This document shows, piece after piece, positions 5,812-13,677 of a DNA stretch of 40,273 bases. Both the position numbers and the translations under genes were made by a program. Below the pieces are notes generated by a model. The model did no database searches. It worked only from the letters and a program-made list of their open reading frames with translations, and was not told the DNA's origin. The DNA comes from a virus: the IMG/VR virus record IMGVR_UViG_3300015158_000017, positions 1 to 40,273 of that record; one strand, given 5' to 3'. The stretch's first letter is position 1. Each line of letters opens with the position of its first letter.

Positions 5812-6252
5812 TCAGGGGCCTTTGTCTGCAGCTACGTGGTCGCTGAGAGTTGCGAGGGCGGCCATCTTGGTGGCGAGAGGGACGGCCGGCTTTCCCTTGA
5901 GGAGTAACATCAGGCGATCGAGGTAGGGCTGGCCTTTGCTATCGATGAAAGGTTTCAGCGCCGCCTTGGCGTCGGCTACGCTGGCGGTGACGGTGGAGTA
6001 GGCGTGCAGACCTTTCTCCAGGGTATAGAGCCAGCCAGTGTCGCCGTTCTTATAGTCCTTGTAATCGGTGAGGATCTCGACAGCGGTCTGGCGAAAATCT
6101 TCGCCCACCACGGCGACCGGAGCGGCGGTGGCAGCGGGGCTATTCGCCGGATCGTTGTTATTAGATTGGCGGATGCCTTCGAGGAAGGAGCAGCCAGCGA
6201 AGAGAGTGACGAGTGACAAGTGACAAGTGACGAGAAGGAGCTTTTTTTTCAT
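5812..6252 (-). CDS. Lipoprotein, repeat-derived signal peptide
   Basis: 146-aa protein with a lipoprotein signal peptide (MKKKLLLVTCHLSLVTLFAG followed by C, lipobox LFAGC). The hydrophobic core LLVTCHLSLVT is encoded by repeat family A (6203-6236), the same degenerate heptamer that is non-coding elsewhere. The mature chain is mostly helical (DSKGQPYLDRLMLLLKGK). It lies between a holin candidate and a coiled-coil membrane protein, so an outer-membrane spanin role is possible, though it is larger than most o-spanins. Start chosen at 6252, where the signal peptide begins. Confidence 0.7.
   Translation of the reverse strand: MKKKLLLVTCHLSLVTLFAGCSFLEGIRQSNNNDPANSPAATAAPVAVVGEDFRQTAVEILTDYKDYKNGDTGWLYTLEKGLHAYSTVTASVADAKAALKPFIDSKGQPYLDRLMLLLKGKPAVPLATKMAALATLSDHVAADKGP
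6203..6236. repeat. Degenerate repeat family A, copy 2 (coding)
   Basis: GAGTGACGAGTGACAAGTGA and continuation, read on the minus strand as the signal-peptide core of the lipoprotein gene. Confidence 0.65.
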
Positions 6253-6256
6253 TTGC

Positions 6257-6583
6257 TTATCGGTTGTCAGGCGGGGTCGCCTGTTTGGTGAGGTCCACAA
6301 GATTCTGGGCGCCCTCTTTGACTGGCGCGCCGCTCATGTCCTGCTGTTTCCAGCCGCCGGTAACGGCTTTGTCTTTCTGGCGAATGCCGTTGTAGGCGAA
6401 GAGAATGAGAGTCGCGATGCCGGCTAGCTTTGCCACCCACGGCTTGTATTCGGGCGGGATGACCATTGCGATGGCACCCTGATCGTAGGAGACAGAGGAG
6501 AGCCAGGTAAGCGCGGCCATGAGAGTGCCGCCGATCATGCTGGCGGTGGTTTTCCAGTTCGCGCCGAAGATTTTGGCCAGCAT
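6257..6583 (-). CDS. Holin-like protein with two membrane spans
   Basis: 108 aa with two predicted membrane helices (ASMIGGTLMAALTWLSSV, residues about 14-31, and VAKLAGIATLILFAYNGI, about 50-67) and a hydrophilic C-terminus. The central YDQGAIAMVIPPEYKPWVAK segment between helices is typical of small phage holins that carry a pore-forming hairpin. It is followed after 4 nt by the lipoprotein gene and shares the cassette with the chitosanase. A TGTCAAA motif (minus-strand TTTGACA) lies 16 nt before the start. Confidence 0.7.
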   Translation of the reverse strand: MLAKIFGANWKTTASMIGGTLMAALTWLSSVSYDQGAIAMVIPPEYKPWVAKLAGIATLILFAYNGIRQKDKAVTGGWKQQDMSGAPVKEGAQNLVDLTKQATPPDNR

Positions 6584-6677
6584 GGTAACTGGTGGGCGAT
6601 GTCAAATCGCGTAAAAGCGCAAAGGCGCTCACGCGACTTTCGGGGACCGCGTGATTGCGCCAGCAATTTTTACGCGG

Positions 6678-7049
6678 TTACTTTTCGGGCTGGCCGGGGG
6701 CGCCGCGGCCGTGCTCGCGGAAGAAGACTTCCTTATTGCTCTCGCCGCGAGCGCGCTGATCCCACATGGTCCTGTGCTGGTCCCACCATACTTTCCAATC
6801 GTAGGTGGCGATAATCTGCCGATTTTTTTCGACGGTGAGTTTCATTTCGGCTACGTCTTTCCTAGCATCGCTCAGGTCACGGAGGACGCCCGCGATGGTG
6901 TAGGTGCCGACGATGACAAACAAACCGACAGCGGAAAGCGCGGCCCAGATAAATTTAAGCCGTTCCATGCCGAGCGCATTTGGGAAGTAAATGGGCTGCT
7001 GATTGATTTCCGCGATGCGGCGAAACTGTTCTTCACGAGCCTTGTCCAT
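6678..7049 (-). CDS. Single-span membrane protein, 123 aa
   Basis: A central transmembrane helix (FIWAALSAVGLFVIVGTYTI, about residues 34-53) is followed by a coiled coil (LRDLSDARKDVAEMKLTVEK) and a tryptophan-rich region (DWKVWWDQHRTMW). The first 17 nt overlap the end of the response-regulator gene. Likely a lysis or envelope protein by position; no family recognised. Confidence 0.6.
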   Translation of the reverse strand: MDKAREEQFRRIAEINQQPIYFPNALGMERLKFIWAALSAVGLFVIVGTYTIAGVLRDLSDARKDVAEMKLTVEKNRQIIATYDWKVWWDQHRTMWDQRARGESNKEVFFREHGRGAPGQPEK

Positions 7050-7479
7050 TTTTAATCTCGGCCAGCCGGGCGGGGGCGGTGTTCCTGAGGTGAGAACCGG
7101 TCACGGCATCGATGAAGCGCGCTTTCTGGATGATGCCATGGATGGAATCGATCTTATCCAGCAAGCCGCGCTTCGAGAGCACCCCTTTAGCGCCGTGGAC
7201 CCAGCAGCGATCTGCCAGCTCGGGATTATTCTCGACCAGAGCAGAGACGATAACCACCGGGGGCTTCAGTTCTTCGATCGCTTCGAGCACTTCGTCTATG
7301 GTGGAACCCTCGAGCATGATATCGCAGACGGTAAGGTCCGCACAAAACTCCAAAGAGGCGCGTTTACCTTCCGCGAGGGTGGACGCGATTTTGCAATCTA
7401 CGAATTCCATCCGCTCGGAAAGCAGCCGGCAAAGCGCGGCCGCGACTTCCGGCTCGTCTTCGATGAGAAGAATTTTCAT
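7033..7479 (-). CDS. Stand-alone response regulator receiver domain
   Basis: 148-aa CheY-like protein. Conserved residues are in place: the acidic pair D8/E9 (LLIEDEPEV), phospho-acceptor D53 (LTVCDIMLEG), S79 (VVIVSALVE) and K103 (GVLSKRG). No DNA-binding or enzymatic output domain follows, only a 30-residue tail (VTGSHLRNTAPARLAEIKNG). Sits between the tail-fibre gene and the lysis genes in the late region. A phosphate source would have to be a host histidine kinase. It may tap host signalling, or act as a phosphate sink, to time lysis or lysogeny; that is inference. Confidence 0.85.
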   Translation of the reverse strand: MKILLIEDEPEVAAALCRLLSERMEFVDCKIASTLAEGKRASLEFCADLTVCDIMLEGSTIDEVLEAIEELKPPVVIVSALVENNPELADRCWVHGAKGVLSKRGLLDKIDSIHGIIQKARFIDAVTGSHLRNTAPARLAEIKNGQGS

Positions 7480-7510
7480 GCCTCGGGGCTATTAGGTGGC
7501 GCGGTCATGT

Positions 7511-9604
7511 TTATGGAATCCGTGTCATGGAGAACTCGGGCGTGTAATTGGCCGCGCCCTGGACATCGAGATTCCCGCCGCTGTCCTGCCTGGCTTGCAA
7601 GGTGACGTAATCGTTCACCGCCAGGGTATAATCGCGCGAGATATGAATAATGGTGCTATAGCCGGAGAGCGCCAGGCGATCGTCCATCGCGATGAAGCCA
7701 GAGCCGGCCGCGCTGTTGAGGCTGATGCCGATGTGGCGGACGCCGGTGGCTATGGCGAAAGCGACATTGCCTTCGATGTGATAGCGCCCGGCCACGGTGC
7801 AAGTGAGCCGGCCGGTATTAGACGAAGTGCTGTGGATGGCGTCGGTGTCGTCGCGCTCGCTATCGAACGTCAGGATAGCCCAGGTAGAATCGGTAAGCGT
7901 CTCGTTTGCGGAATTATAAACGCTCGCGGCAACGGCGGTGGAACCTTTGAGGCTGGTAATGTTCGGCTGCGCGGCGGAGGCGAGCGTGATGGCCTGCGAG
8001 CTCGCCCACGCTGGCGTGCCGGCGATCGTGCCGCTGAGAGTGGGCCCGCTATACGTGCCACCGGTGATTGTCTTGCCGGTAAATGTAAGAGACGGAGGCA
8101 GCGACGCGGTGGGGTTTCCCGAGACGCCATCACCGTTCGTGAGTGTGATCTCGTTCGCTGTGCCGGCAATGTTGCGCTGGGCCCAGGCCCCAGAGCCTGT
8201 GCGCGCAGCCAGGCCGGTGCTGGAAAAGGCGGCGACGGCGTCCAAGTCTGCATCCCACGCCTGAACGTCGGTGCCGATGGTGAGCGACAAGTCTGTTTTT
8301 AACTGCGCGGCGCTACGCGAGCTGACGGTGTTATCGGCGTTGTAACGGGGGAAGGTTATTGCGCCTGGGTTCGCCAACGTAAATAGATTCGCGCCGATCG
8401 TGGTAGCGCCGAGCGCCGTGCGCTGTGCCGAAGCTGATTGCGCGGTGACGGTGTTATCCGCGTTGAGCTGGAGAAACGTGATCGCTGCGGGATTAGCCAG
8501 GTTGAGCAGGTTGCGTCCCACGGTGGTAGAGTTCGTGATGTTCGCCGCAGTAAGAGCGGTGAGGGCGCTGCCGTTCACCGCGCCGAAGGTGCCTCCGTTG
8601 ACGCTCGAGCCGCTAAGAGTGCCGGAGATATCGGTGAAGGCAGGCTGCGATTTTGTGAACGCGCCGGTCGTGGAGTTGTAAGCGGTGAAAAAATTTGAAG
8701 CGGTCGCCGTGGTGTTCGCTGGCGTGACTATCGCGGCGATGTTGCCGGCGTTTTTCTGGATGCCGGCTAACACGCTGTCGCCGGAAGTGATCGTGCCCGC
8801 GCCGGCCACGTAACCAGTGAGCGGCGCCGAGATGGCGCGCGCGTTCGTGTAGTAAAGATTTCCGGATTCCGGAACTGCGGCTGTGTTCAGCGACTGGAAA
8901 GTTTTATCTCCCCGCCAATACTGCGAACTGGTCCCGGCGGCGATCGCTGGCTCCGCGTCGGTGATGCCGTAACCGCTCAGAGTGGTCGGCTTGCTGGTAA
9001 GGCTGGCAAAAGTATGGGTGTGCGCGAGCAGTGACCAGCGGGCGTCGCCCAGAGCATTAAAATCGGTGATACCGTAGCCCGCGATCGTGGTCGGCTTGCT
9101 GGTCAGCGATGCAAAGGTGTGGGTGTGCCCGAGCAGTGACCAGCGGTCGTCGCCTAACGAGTTGAAATCGGTGATACCGTAGCCCCCGATCGTGTTCGGC
9201 TTTCCGGAGAGCGAAGCGAAGGCGCCGTCGAAGCTGGAGGTGCCTGCGCTAATGTAAGTGCGAAAAGCGGGGGCGTCGATAACGGCAAGAGCGTTACGGC
9301 CGAACGCGGTAGTGGTAACGGCAGCGATGGCAGTAAGATCGGAATCGAGCGGCTGCTTGCCAGCCAGGGCGCTATCGACGGCGACACAGTTCGCGCCGTT
9401 AACGTCGCACACTTTGAGCTTGCCGGATTTGAAGTCAAAATCGGTGGTATTAACAATGGAACCATCGGCGTTGACGTAGACGGCCTGTGGCGCGGCAAGC
9501 GCCGTAAAAGCTCCAAATCCTAAGCTCCAAGCTCCAAGAAAAAATAGACAGAGAGATTTAATCTGGAAGCCAGGAAGGGAGCGGAAGCTGATTTTCTTTT
9601 TCAT
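7511..9604 (-). CDS. Tail fibre protein with signal peptide and C1q-like tip
   Basis: 697 aa. The shaft carries tail-fibre repeats: GYGITDFNSLGDDRWSLLGH, then HTFASLTSKPTTIAGYGITD, repeated in two full and one partial units (about residues 150-225), and further degenerate units (TVTAQSASAQRTAL, TVSSRSAAQLKT). The C-terminal 135 residues (SVYNSANETLTDSTWAILTF onward, with GRYHIEGNVAFAI) look like a trimeric C1q/TNF-type jelly roll, a common receptor-binding tip. The N-terminus is a typical Sec signal (MKKKISFRSLPGF, then LCLFFLGAWSLGFGAFTALA-A), partly encoded by repeat family B. A tail fibre would normally stay cytosolic, so this is odd. An in-frame Met further upstream (9634) overlaps the preceding gene's end. 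Confidence 0.8.
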   Translation of the reverse strand: MKKKISFRSLPGFQIKSLCLFFLGAWSLGFGAFTALAAPQAVYVNADGSIVNTTDFDFKSGKLKVCDVNGANCVAVDSALAGKQPLDSDLTAIAAVTTTAFGRNALAVIDAPAFRTYISAGTSSFDGAFASLSGKPNTIGGYGITDFNSLGDDRWSLLGHTHTFASLTSKPTTIAGYGITDFNALGDARWSLLAHTHTFASLTSKPTTLSGYGITDAEPAIAAGTSSQYWRGDKTFQSLNTAAVPESGNLYYTNARAISAPLTGYVAGAGTITSGDSVLAGIQKNAGNIAAIVTPANTTATASNFFTAYNSTTGAFTKSQPAFTDISGTLSGSSVNGGTFGAVNGSALTALTAANITNSTTVGRNLLNLANPAAITFLQLNADNTVTAQSASAQRTALGATTIGANLFTLANPGAITFPRYNADNTVSSRSAAQLKTDLSLTIGTDVQAWDADLDAVAAFSSTGLAARTGSGAWAQRNIAGTANEITLTNGDGVSGNPTASLPPSLTFTGKTITGGTYSGPTLSGTIAGTPAWASSQAITLASAAQPNITSLKGSTAVAASVYNSANETLTDSTWAILTFDSERDDTDAIHSTSSNTGRLTCTVAGRYHIEGNVAFAIATGVRHIGISLNSAAGSGFIAMDDRLALSGYSTIIHISRDYTLAVNDYVTLQARQDSGGNLDVQGAANYTPEFSMTRIP
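9508..9579. repeat. Degenerate repeat family B, copy 1 (coding)
   Basis: Two blocks: AAGCTCCAAGCTCCAAGAA and TTTAATCTGGAAGCCAGGAA. On the minus strand they encode the signal-peptide region of the tail fibre (LPGFQIKS and LGAWSLGFGAF). Non-coding copies lie at 12737-12796, 18641-18682 and 18882-18955. Confidence 0.7.
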
Positions 9605-9623
9605 GGATTCGTGTCGTTCTAAT

Positions 9624-10307
9624 TTAAATCCCACCTACGCGAACGAGGTTGACGGGGTTAGTCGCGGCGTCGTAATCGCCGGGGCGAAGGATGCCGTTAC
9701 CGAGATCGGTAGTGGCAGTGCCGGACTCAACGCGCCAACTGACGAGGATGCCGTTGATGACGGCTTCGAAGATAACGCCGAGACGGCCAGCGGTGTTCTT
9801 AGCCTGGAGAGCGTTCGGCCCGGAACCAAGGTAAGTGTTGACTTCGCGGAAGTAGAGGATAGTCCCTGCGGGAGATGGGACGGTGCTAGGATTGGCGCGG
9901 AGGATAACGGCGCGCCGGAAAGGATTAATCTTATTCCCGCCACCGTCTACGAGGTCGATGGAAAAGAGGGCTTCTCTCTCGAGCCGGCCATTTAGGAAAA
10001 CTCCTACTTCGGAGGTGTTAGTATGGAGTAATCCCTGGAAGCCGTCCTTGACTACATTTAAAGGAAAGGTGCTGGCGAGGACGGCCGCGGTGGATTCATC
10101 GCGCAAGGAGACGAGAGCGGTAATATCTCCAGCACCGCTCCAGCTATCGTAGGAGTAAGGCCATGGGCCGGAGTTACTGAGCGCGAGGAGTAGGTAGAGA
10201 CAGAAGGGAATGTCGTTATCCTGGGAGAAGGAATGGCGCGGCTCGCTCCGGTCACGGAAGCCGGCGGCAAACTGGCCATTCGTCAGGTCGCAGAAGAACT
10301 TAAGCAT
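9624..10307 (-). CDS. Hypothetical tail/appendage protein, 227 aa
   Basis: Not assigned to a family. Predominantly beta-rich (GAGDITALVSLRDESTAAVL, ALFSIDLVDGGGNKINPFRR, AGRLGVIFEAVINGILVSWR) with no signal peptide. Flanked by the tail fibre and a 78-aa coiled-coil protein, both in the same direction, so a distal-tail or fibre-attachment role is likely from position. The start overlaps the end of the 78-aa gene by 8 nt. Confidence 0.6.
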   Translation of the reverse strand: MLKFFCDLTNGQFAAGFRDRSEPRHSFSQDNDIPFCLYLLLALSNSGPWPYSYDSWSGAGDITALVSLRDESTAAVLASTFPLNVVKDGFQGLLHTNTSEVGVFLNGRLEREALFSIDLVDGGGNKINPFRRAVILRANPSTVPSPAGTILYFREVNTYLGSGPNALQAKNTAGRLGVIFEAVINGILVSWRVESGTATTDLGNGILRPGDYDAATNPVNLVRVGGI

Positions 10308-10536
10308 CGATTAAAGCTTTGAGGGCGGTGAGGGCCCCGTTGATTTCGGCGAACCGCTTCAGGTTCATCCCGATCGTTTGCTCGAAGCCGGCCGTCGCCT
10401 GGCGGAAATCGTCGATCATTTTTTTGTGGCCGGCGTCGAGCGCGGCGAGCTCCGATTCCCTGACAGCGATCAGGCCGCGGATTTGGGCGGGGTCCAGCTT
10501 CTTCGTAACGGGGCGCTTGGAGGAGTTTTTAGGCAT
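10300..10536 (-). CDS. Small coiled-coil protein, 78 aa
   Basis: Basic N-terminus (MPKNSSKRPVTKKLD) then almost entirely helical with heptads (IRGLIAVRESELAALDAGHK, FEQTIGMNLKRFAEINGALT). It lies between the two large appendage genes. A fibre chaperone or attachment role is possible, but no homology is recognised. Confidence 0.6.
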   Translation of the reverse strand: MPKNSSKRPVTKKLDPAQIRGLIAVRESELAALDAGHKKMIDDFRQATAGFEQTIGMNLKRFAEINGALTALKALIDA

Positions 10537-10545
10537 GAAATGTTC

Positions 10546-12705
10546 CTAGGCGTAAAGGGCGTGGACAGTCCCGGCGGCGTCCTTGTAAGAGGCTTTCCCG
10601 GAATCGGTGGAGTGATAAATGGTATAGGGAGGCACGAAGAAATCGGGCCACGGAGAGAGCTTTAGGCCGAGCACCCCGGAGACGCGGCCGGTGCTAGTGT
10701 TTGCATCGCCCACGACCAGGTCGCCATTGCCGTAAAGGCGCTGGACAACGACGCCATCGAAGGCGCGGACAATATCGTAAGTGGATGCCTGAGCAGCGGC
10801 GAGAGTGCCATTGGCGCCCATCGACAGAGAATTGTTTTGGGCTGCGCTACCGGGCCTGAAGTAGAGATGGTCCGCGCCCATCACGCTGCTTACGAAAGTA
10901 CCGAGGAGAGTGAGATTTCCGAGACCATCCAGGTCGAGCAGATCGATGTTATCGTGGTTGCGCGCGATCTTCCAATGGGAGTTGGTGGCATTACTTAACC
11001 CGCCGGTGCCCCCCACATAAAGACGATCGGTCTGCGCGGCGCCAAGCGCGGTGTAGCCGACGACTTGATCGAAATTAAAGCCGCGAGTATTGAACCGGGC
11101 TTTGCGGGTGAAGCCGCTGCTGCCATCTTCGGCCATAAAATCGAAGACAGCGCCGGGTTGGTTACCGGTGCAAACCTGGGCGGTGCCGCCGGGTCCGCGC
11201 CGGAGCCGAAGGAAATCGCCGCCTCCTTCGGGCAGTTCAAGCCACTTTTCGAGCGAGCCATCGGCCATGATTTTTGCGCACCACTCAAAGCCTTTTAGCT
11301 CACTGAGGCCGGTAGCCGGATTATACCATTGCCCCCGCATGAAAAAAGAGGCGGGCGAGTAAGGTTTCTCTGCCGTGGCCGGGTTAGCCTGGAGCAGGAT
11401 CGCTCGTGAATCGGCCGTGTCCCAAACTGGGTAGGGGCCGCGATCAAAGAAGGCCAGGAAGCCGGTGAAGGTATCGGCATCAGGACCCATGGAGATCCAG
11501 TTCTCGTTGAGATTACTCCCGCGGTTGATGCGGAGGAAGGTGCCGGCGGAAACGCGATCGACGTTTAGCCGGGTTAGATTAATAACCGGTGCGGTGATCT
11601 GGCCCGCGGTGGTAAGGCCGAGAGTGGCAAGGTCTGAGAGCTGCGCCCAGCGGGAGTCGCCATCGATATAGGTGCGGAGGGCGGCGGGATTTGCTTGAGT
11701 AAGAAGGCCGCGCCCATAGCTCGAGGTGGCAAGAGCAGAAATAGCGGTGAGCGCGCTATTAAGCGGCTGGACACTGGCGTAAGTGCGAAAAGCTCCGGCA
11801 TCGGCTTTAGTAAGGAGAAGGCGGCCCCAGGCGGTAGCAGAGAGAGCGGCAAGCGCGGTAAGTTCGCTACTGATGGGCTGTTTGGTCCCGATGAGGGTGG
11901 TGAGGGAAGCGACGTCGCTGGGCAGCAACGGGACGGGGACGAGGCTGGAGAGATCGAGGAGGGCGCGAGCCACTTCAATGCTGCCCTGGAAGATGATCTG
12001 GGGCGCGGCGTCGCCGGGAAATTGGACCTGAATTTCGCGGGTGAGCCGGAGAAATTTCGGGTTGCCCGCGGCGGTGAAAGCGGCGGCGAGCTCGTTCGTA
12101 TTGAGAACCAGCCTTCCGGTGACACCGATGGGGACGAGCAGGTTCGAAACGTCGAGAGCGATGGTGACGTCCTGGTCCGGCGCGGTGCCGGAGATTTCCC
12201 AGATGTTGCTCCCGCGTTTTTTAGCGACGTAGCTGGGACCGGCGAGCGCCTGGATCTGGGCGGCCTCGGCATCGAACGGGATCTCGAAGGGGGCGTTACT
12301 ATCGAGGGTGACGATAAGCGAGCCGCCACAAGGCGCGGGATCGAGGGTGATCCGCTTGGTGGCGGGAAGATCAACGGTAGCCGATTGGCGGGTAGTGACG
12401 TAAGCAGCAGCCGTGGGGAGCGGCGTAGCGATAGTAGCCAGGCAAAAGGGAGATTGGCCGGGGATACCGAGCGCCACGCGGACGGTGGCGGTGGAAAGGT
12501 CGACATCGTCGAAAGCGCGTTCGCCGGTCAGGTTCGGCGTACAAAGGCGGATGCGGCAGTTGCCTTGGTCTCCGTTGATGATCCGCGGTCCGGAGCCGGA
12601 CTGGCTGGAGGAGACTACGCGCGAGCCGAGAAGGGAGAGAAGAGCGGCGGCGGATTTATCGCCACGGTTGATGATGAGATCGAGCGCTGGCGAGTAAAGC
12701 GGCAT
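10546..12705 (-). CDS. Large tail appendage / receptor-binding protein, 719 aa
   Basis: The first 230 residues form a beta-rich baseplate-like domain (FDDVDLSTATVRVALGIPGQ, VQFPGDAAPQIIFQGSIEVA). A middle part has fibre repeats of the type ELTALAALSATAWGRLLLTK and ALTAISALATSSYGRGLLTQ (three units, about residues 285-360), like those in the smaller fibre (LTAIAAVTTTAFGRN). The C-terminal half is a variable fibre tip ending in YHSTDSGKASYKDAAGTVHA, a common end of phage tail fibres. TTTTGACA lies 19 nt before the ATG. The shared ALTAI/GR-LL repeats suggest the two fibre genes diverged from common modules. Confidence 0.75.
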   Translation of the reverse strand: MPLYSPALDLIINRGDKSAAALLSLLGSRVVSSSQSGSGPRIINGDQGNCRIRLCTPNLTGERAFDDVDLSTATVRVALGIPGQSPFCLATIATPLPTAAAYVTTRQSATVDLPATKRITLDPAPCGGSLIVTLDSNAPFEIPFDAEAAQIQALAGPSYVAKKRGSNIWEISGTAPDQDVTIALDVSNLLVPIGVTGRLVLNTNELAAAFTAAGNPKFLRLTREIQVQFPGDAAPQIIFQGSIEVARALLDLSSLVPVPLLPSDVASLTTLIGTKQPISSELTALAALSATAWGRLLLTKADAGAFRTYASVQPLNSALTAISALATSSYGRGLLTQANPAALRTYIDGDSRWAQLSDLATLGLTTAGQITAPVINLTRLNVDRVSAGTFLRINRGSNLNENWISMGPDADTFTGFLAFFDRGPYPVWDTADSRAILLQANPATAEKPYSPASFFMRGQWYNPATGLSELKGFEWCAKIMADGSLEKWLELPEGGGDFLRLRRGPGGTAQVCTGNQPGAVFDFMAEDGSSGFTRKARFNTRGFNFDQVVGYTALGAAQTDRLYVGGTGGLSNATNSHWKIARNHDNIDLLDLDGLGNLTLLGTFVSSVMGADHLYFRPGSAAQNNSLSMGANGTLAAAQASTYDIVRAFDGVVVQRLYGNGDLVVGDANTSTGRVSGVLGLKLSPWPDFFVPPYTIYHSTDSGKASYKDAAGTVHALYA

Positions 12706-12736
12706 GCACCTACGCCTTTGACCTTGTCAAAAGACG

Positions 12737-12796
12737 TAAGCTCCAAGCTCCAAGAAGAAGAAGAATTTAATCTGGAAAGCCAGGAAGCCAGGAAGG
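12737..12796. repeat. Degenerate repeat family B, copy 2
   Basis: AAGCTCCAAGCTCCAAGAAG then AATTTAATCTGGAAAGCCAG and a second CCAGGAAG, filling most of the 97-bp gap between the genes at 12705 and 12803. Confidence 0.65.
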
Positions 12797-12802
12797 GTTC
12801 GC

Positions 12803-13471
12803 TTAGTTCGGGGAAGTGCCGGCTGGGCTGGCTGGTGGCGAGGTGGTAATGGTGCCGCCGGAGGAGGAGGAAGGCGGAGTGGCGGCCTGGGCGGCATCGG
12901 CGTGATCGGCGGAACGGTAAAGCCATTGCCAATGGCGCTGGAGCCCATCATCGATGAGCCAGGCTTTGTGCTGGGGATTATCGAAGTAAGCGATCCAAGC
13001 GGCACGGGCGAGAATGGCATTGGGGAGGGAAACGTTGTCATCCAGATGATCGATGAGCCAGCGTGTGACCTGGGCTTGCTCATCAGTGGTGAGGTAACGC
13101 TGCAAGCTATGGGTGCCGGTGCCGGCAGTGGTGATATCCACTTCGGTGCCGCCTACGGTAGCGGAGACCTTAAAATCGTTCGCGGTAAGGCCAGAAGCGA
13201 TGACGTAATACGTAGTAGCGAGGGAAAGACCGCCTGGCAAGGTGCCTGTGGTAGTAAAACGGACGGGCGTATTCGCGAGCAAGCCGTGCCCTGCGGTAGT
13301 AAGAAGGTTAGTGGCGGCAACCGCTGTGACCGTGGGAGATTGATCCGGCGCGATGGCATCGCCGGGCGGCGGGGCGTGAACAAAGGATGGGTGAACGGGC
13401 GGATGGTTTACGCCCTCGACGGCGGCGTAACGCCGGAAGGTTTTATCGGCACCGGAAAGATTAAGAGCCAT
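12803..13471 (-). CDS. Tail-associated protein with phage beta domain, 222 aa
   Basis: Contains a region of the kind common in phage structural proteins: VTAVAATNLLTTAGHGLLAN, TPVRFTTTGTLPGGLSLATT, YYVIASGLTANDFKVSATVG and a closing GTGTHSLQRY (about residues 48-125). A helical region follows (EQAQVTRWLIDHLDDNVSLP) and the C-terminus is low-complexity Ser/Pro/Thr. Position between the PKD protein and the large fibre suggests a distal tail role. Not assigned to a named family. Confidence 0.65.
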   Translation of the reverse strand: MALNLSGADKTFRRYAAVEGVNHPPVHPSFVHAPPPGDAIAPDQSPTVTAVAATNLLTTAGHGLLANTPVRFTTTGTLPGGLSLATTYYVIASGLTANDFKVSATVGGTEVDITTAGTGTHSLQRYLTTDEQAQVTRWLIDHLDDNVSLPNAILARAAWIAYFDNPQHKAWLIDDGLQRHWQWLYRSADHADAAQAATPPSSSSGGTITTSPPASPAGTSPN

Positions 13472-13475
13472 AGGA

Positions 13476-13673
13476 TTAGCGTAGGATTATTTTGCCGGCG
13501 GCGAAATCAATGCCGCCCTGGGTGGGACCGGATTTGATAGGTATGCCGGTACTGGTTTGCGCGGAAACAAGCTGGTTAATAGGAGTGTCGCACTGGAGGG
13601 TGAGGTTTTTTAGGACAATGGCATCCTTTTCCAACTGAGCGATGCGCGCTTCGAGTTTCTTTAAGCGGCCCAT
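13476..13673 (-). CDS. Small coiled-coil protein, 65 aa
   Basis: Starts MGRLKKLEARIAQLEKDAIV, an N-terminal coiled coil, followed by a beta-like tail (GGIDFAAGKIILR). The start at 13673 lies 4 nt after the stop of the PKD protein gene. A longer in-frame reading upstream lies antisense to nothing useful and overlaps the PKD gene. Probably a minor tail component. Confidence 0.55.
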   Translation of the reverse strand: MGRLKKLEARIAQLEKDAIVLKNLTLQCDTPINQLVSAQTSTGIPIKSGPTQGGIDFAAGKIILR

Positions 13674-13677
13674 TTTT

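Noticed and set aside
8940-9200. Regular repeats that could suggest a CRISPR array
   Set aside because: They are coding repeats of a tail fibre (GYGITDF-LGD-RWSLL-HTHTFASL), with divergent units and no spacers.
11695-12849. Plus-strand reading frame opposite the large fibre gene
   Set aside because: Mirror frame of a repeat-rich gene on the other strand, with Gly/Glu/Arg bias typical of antisense reading.
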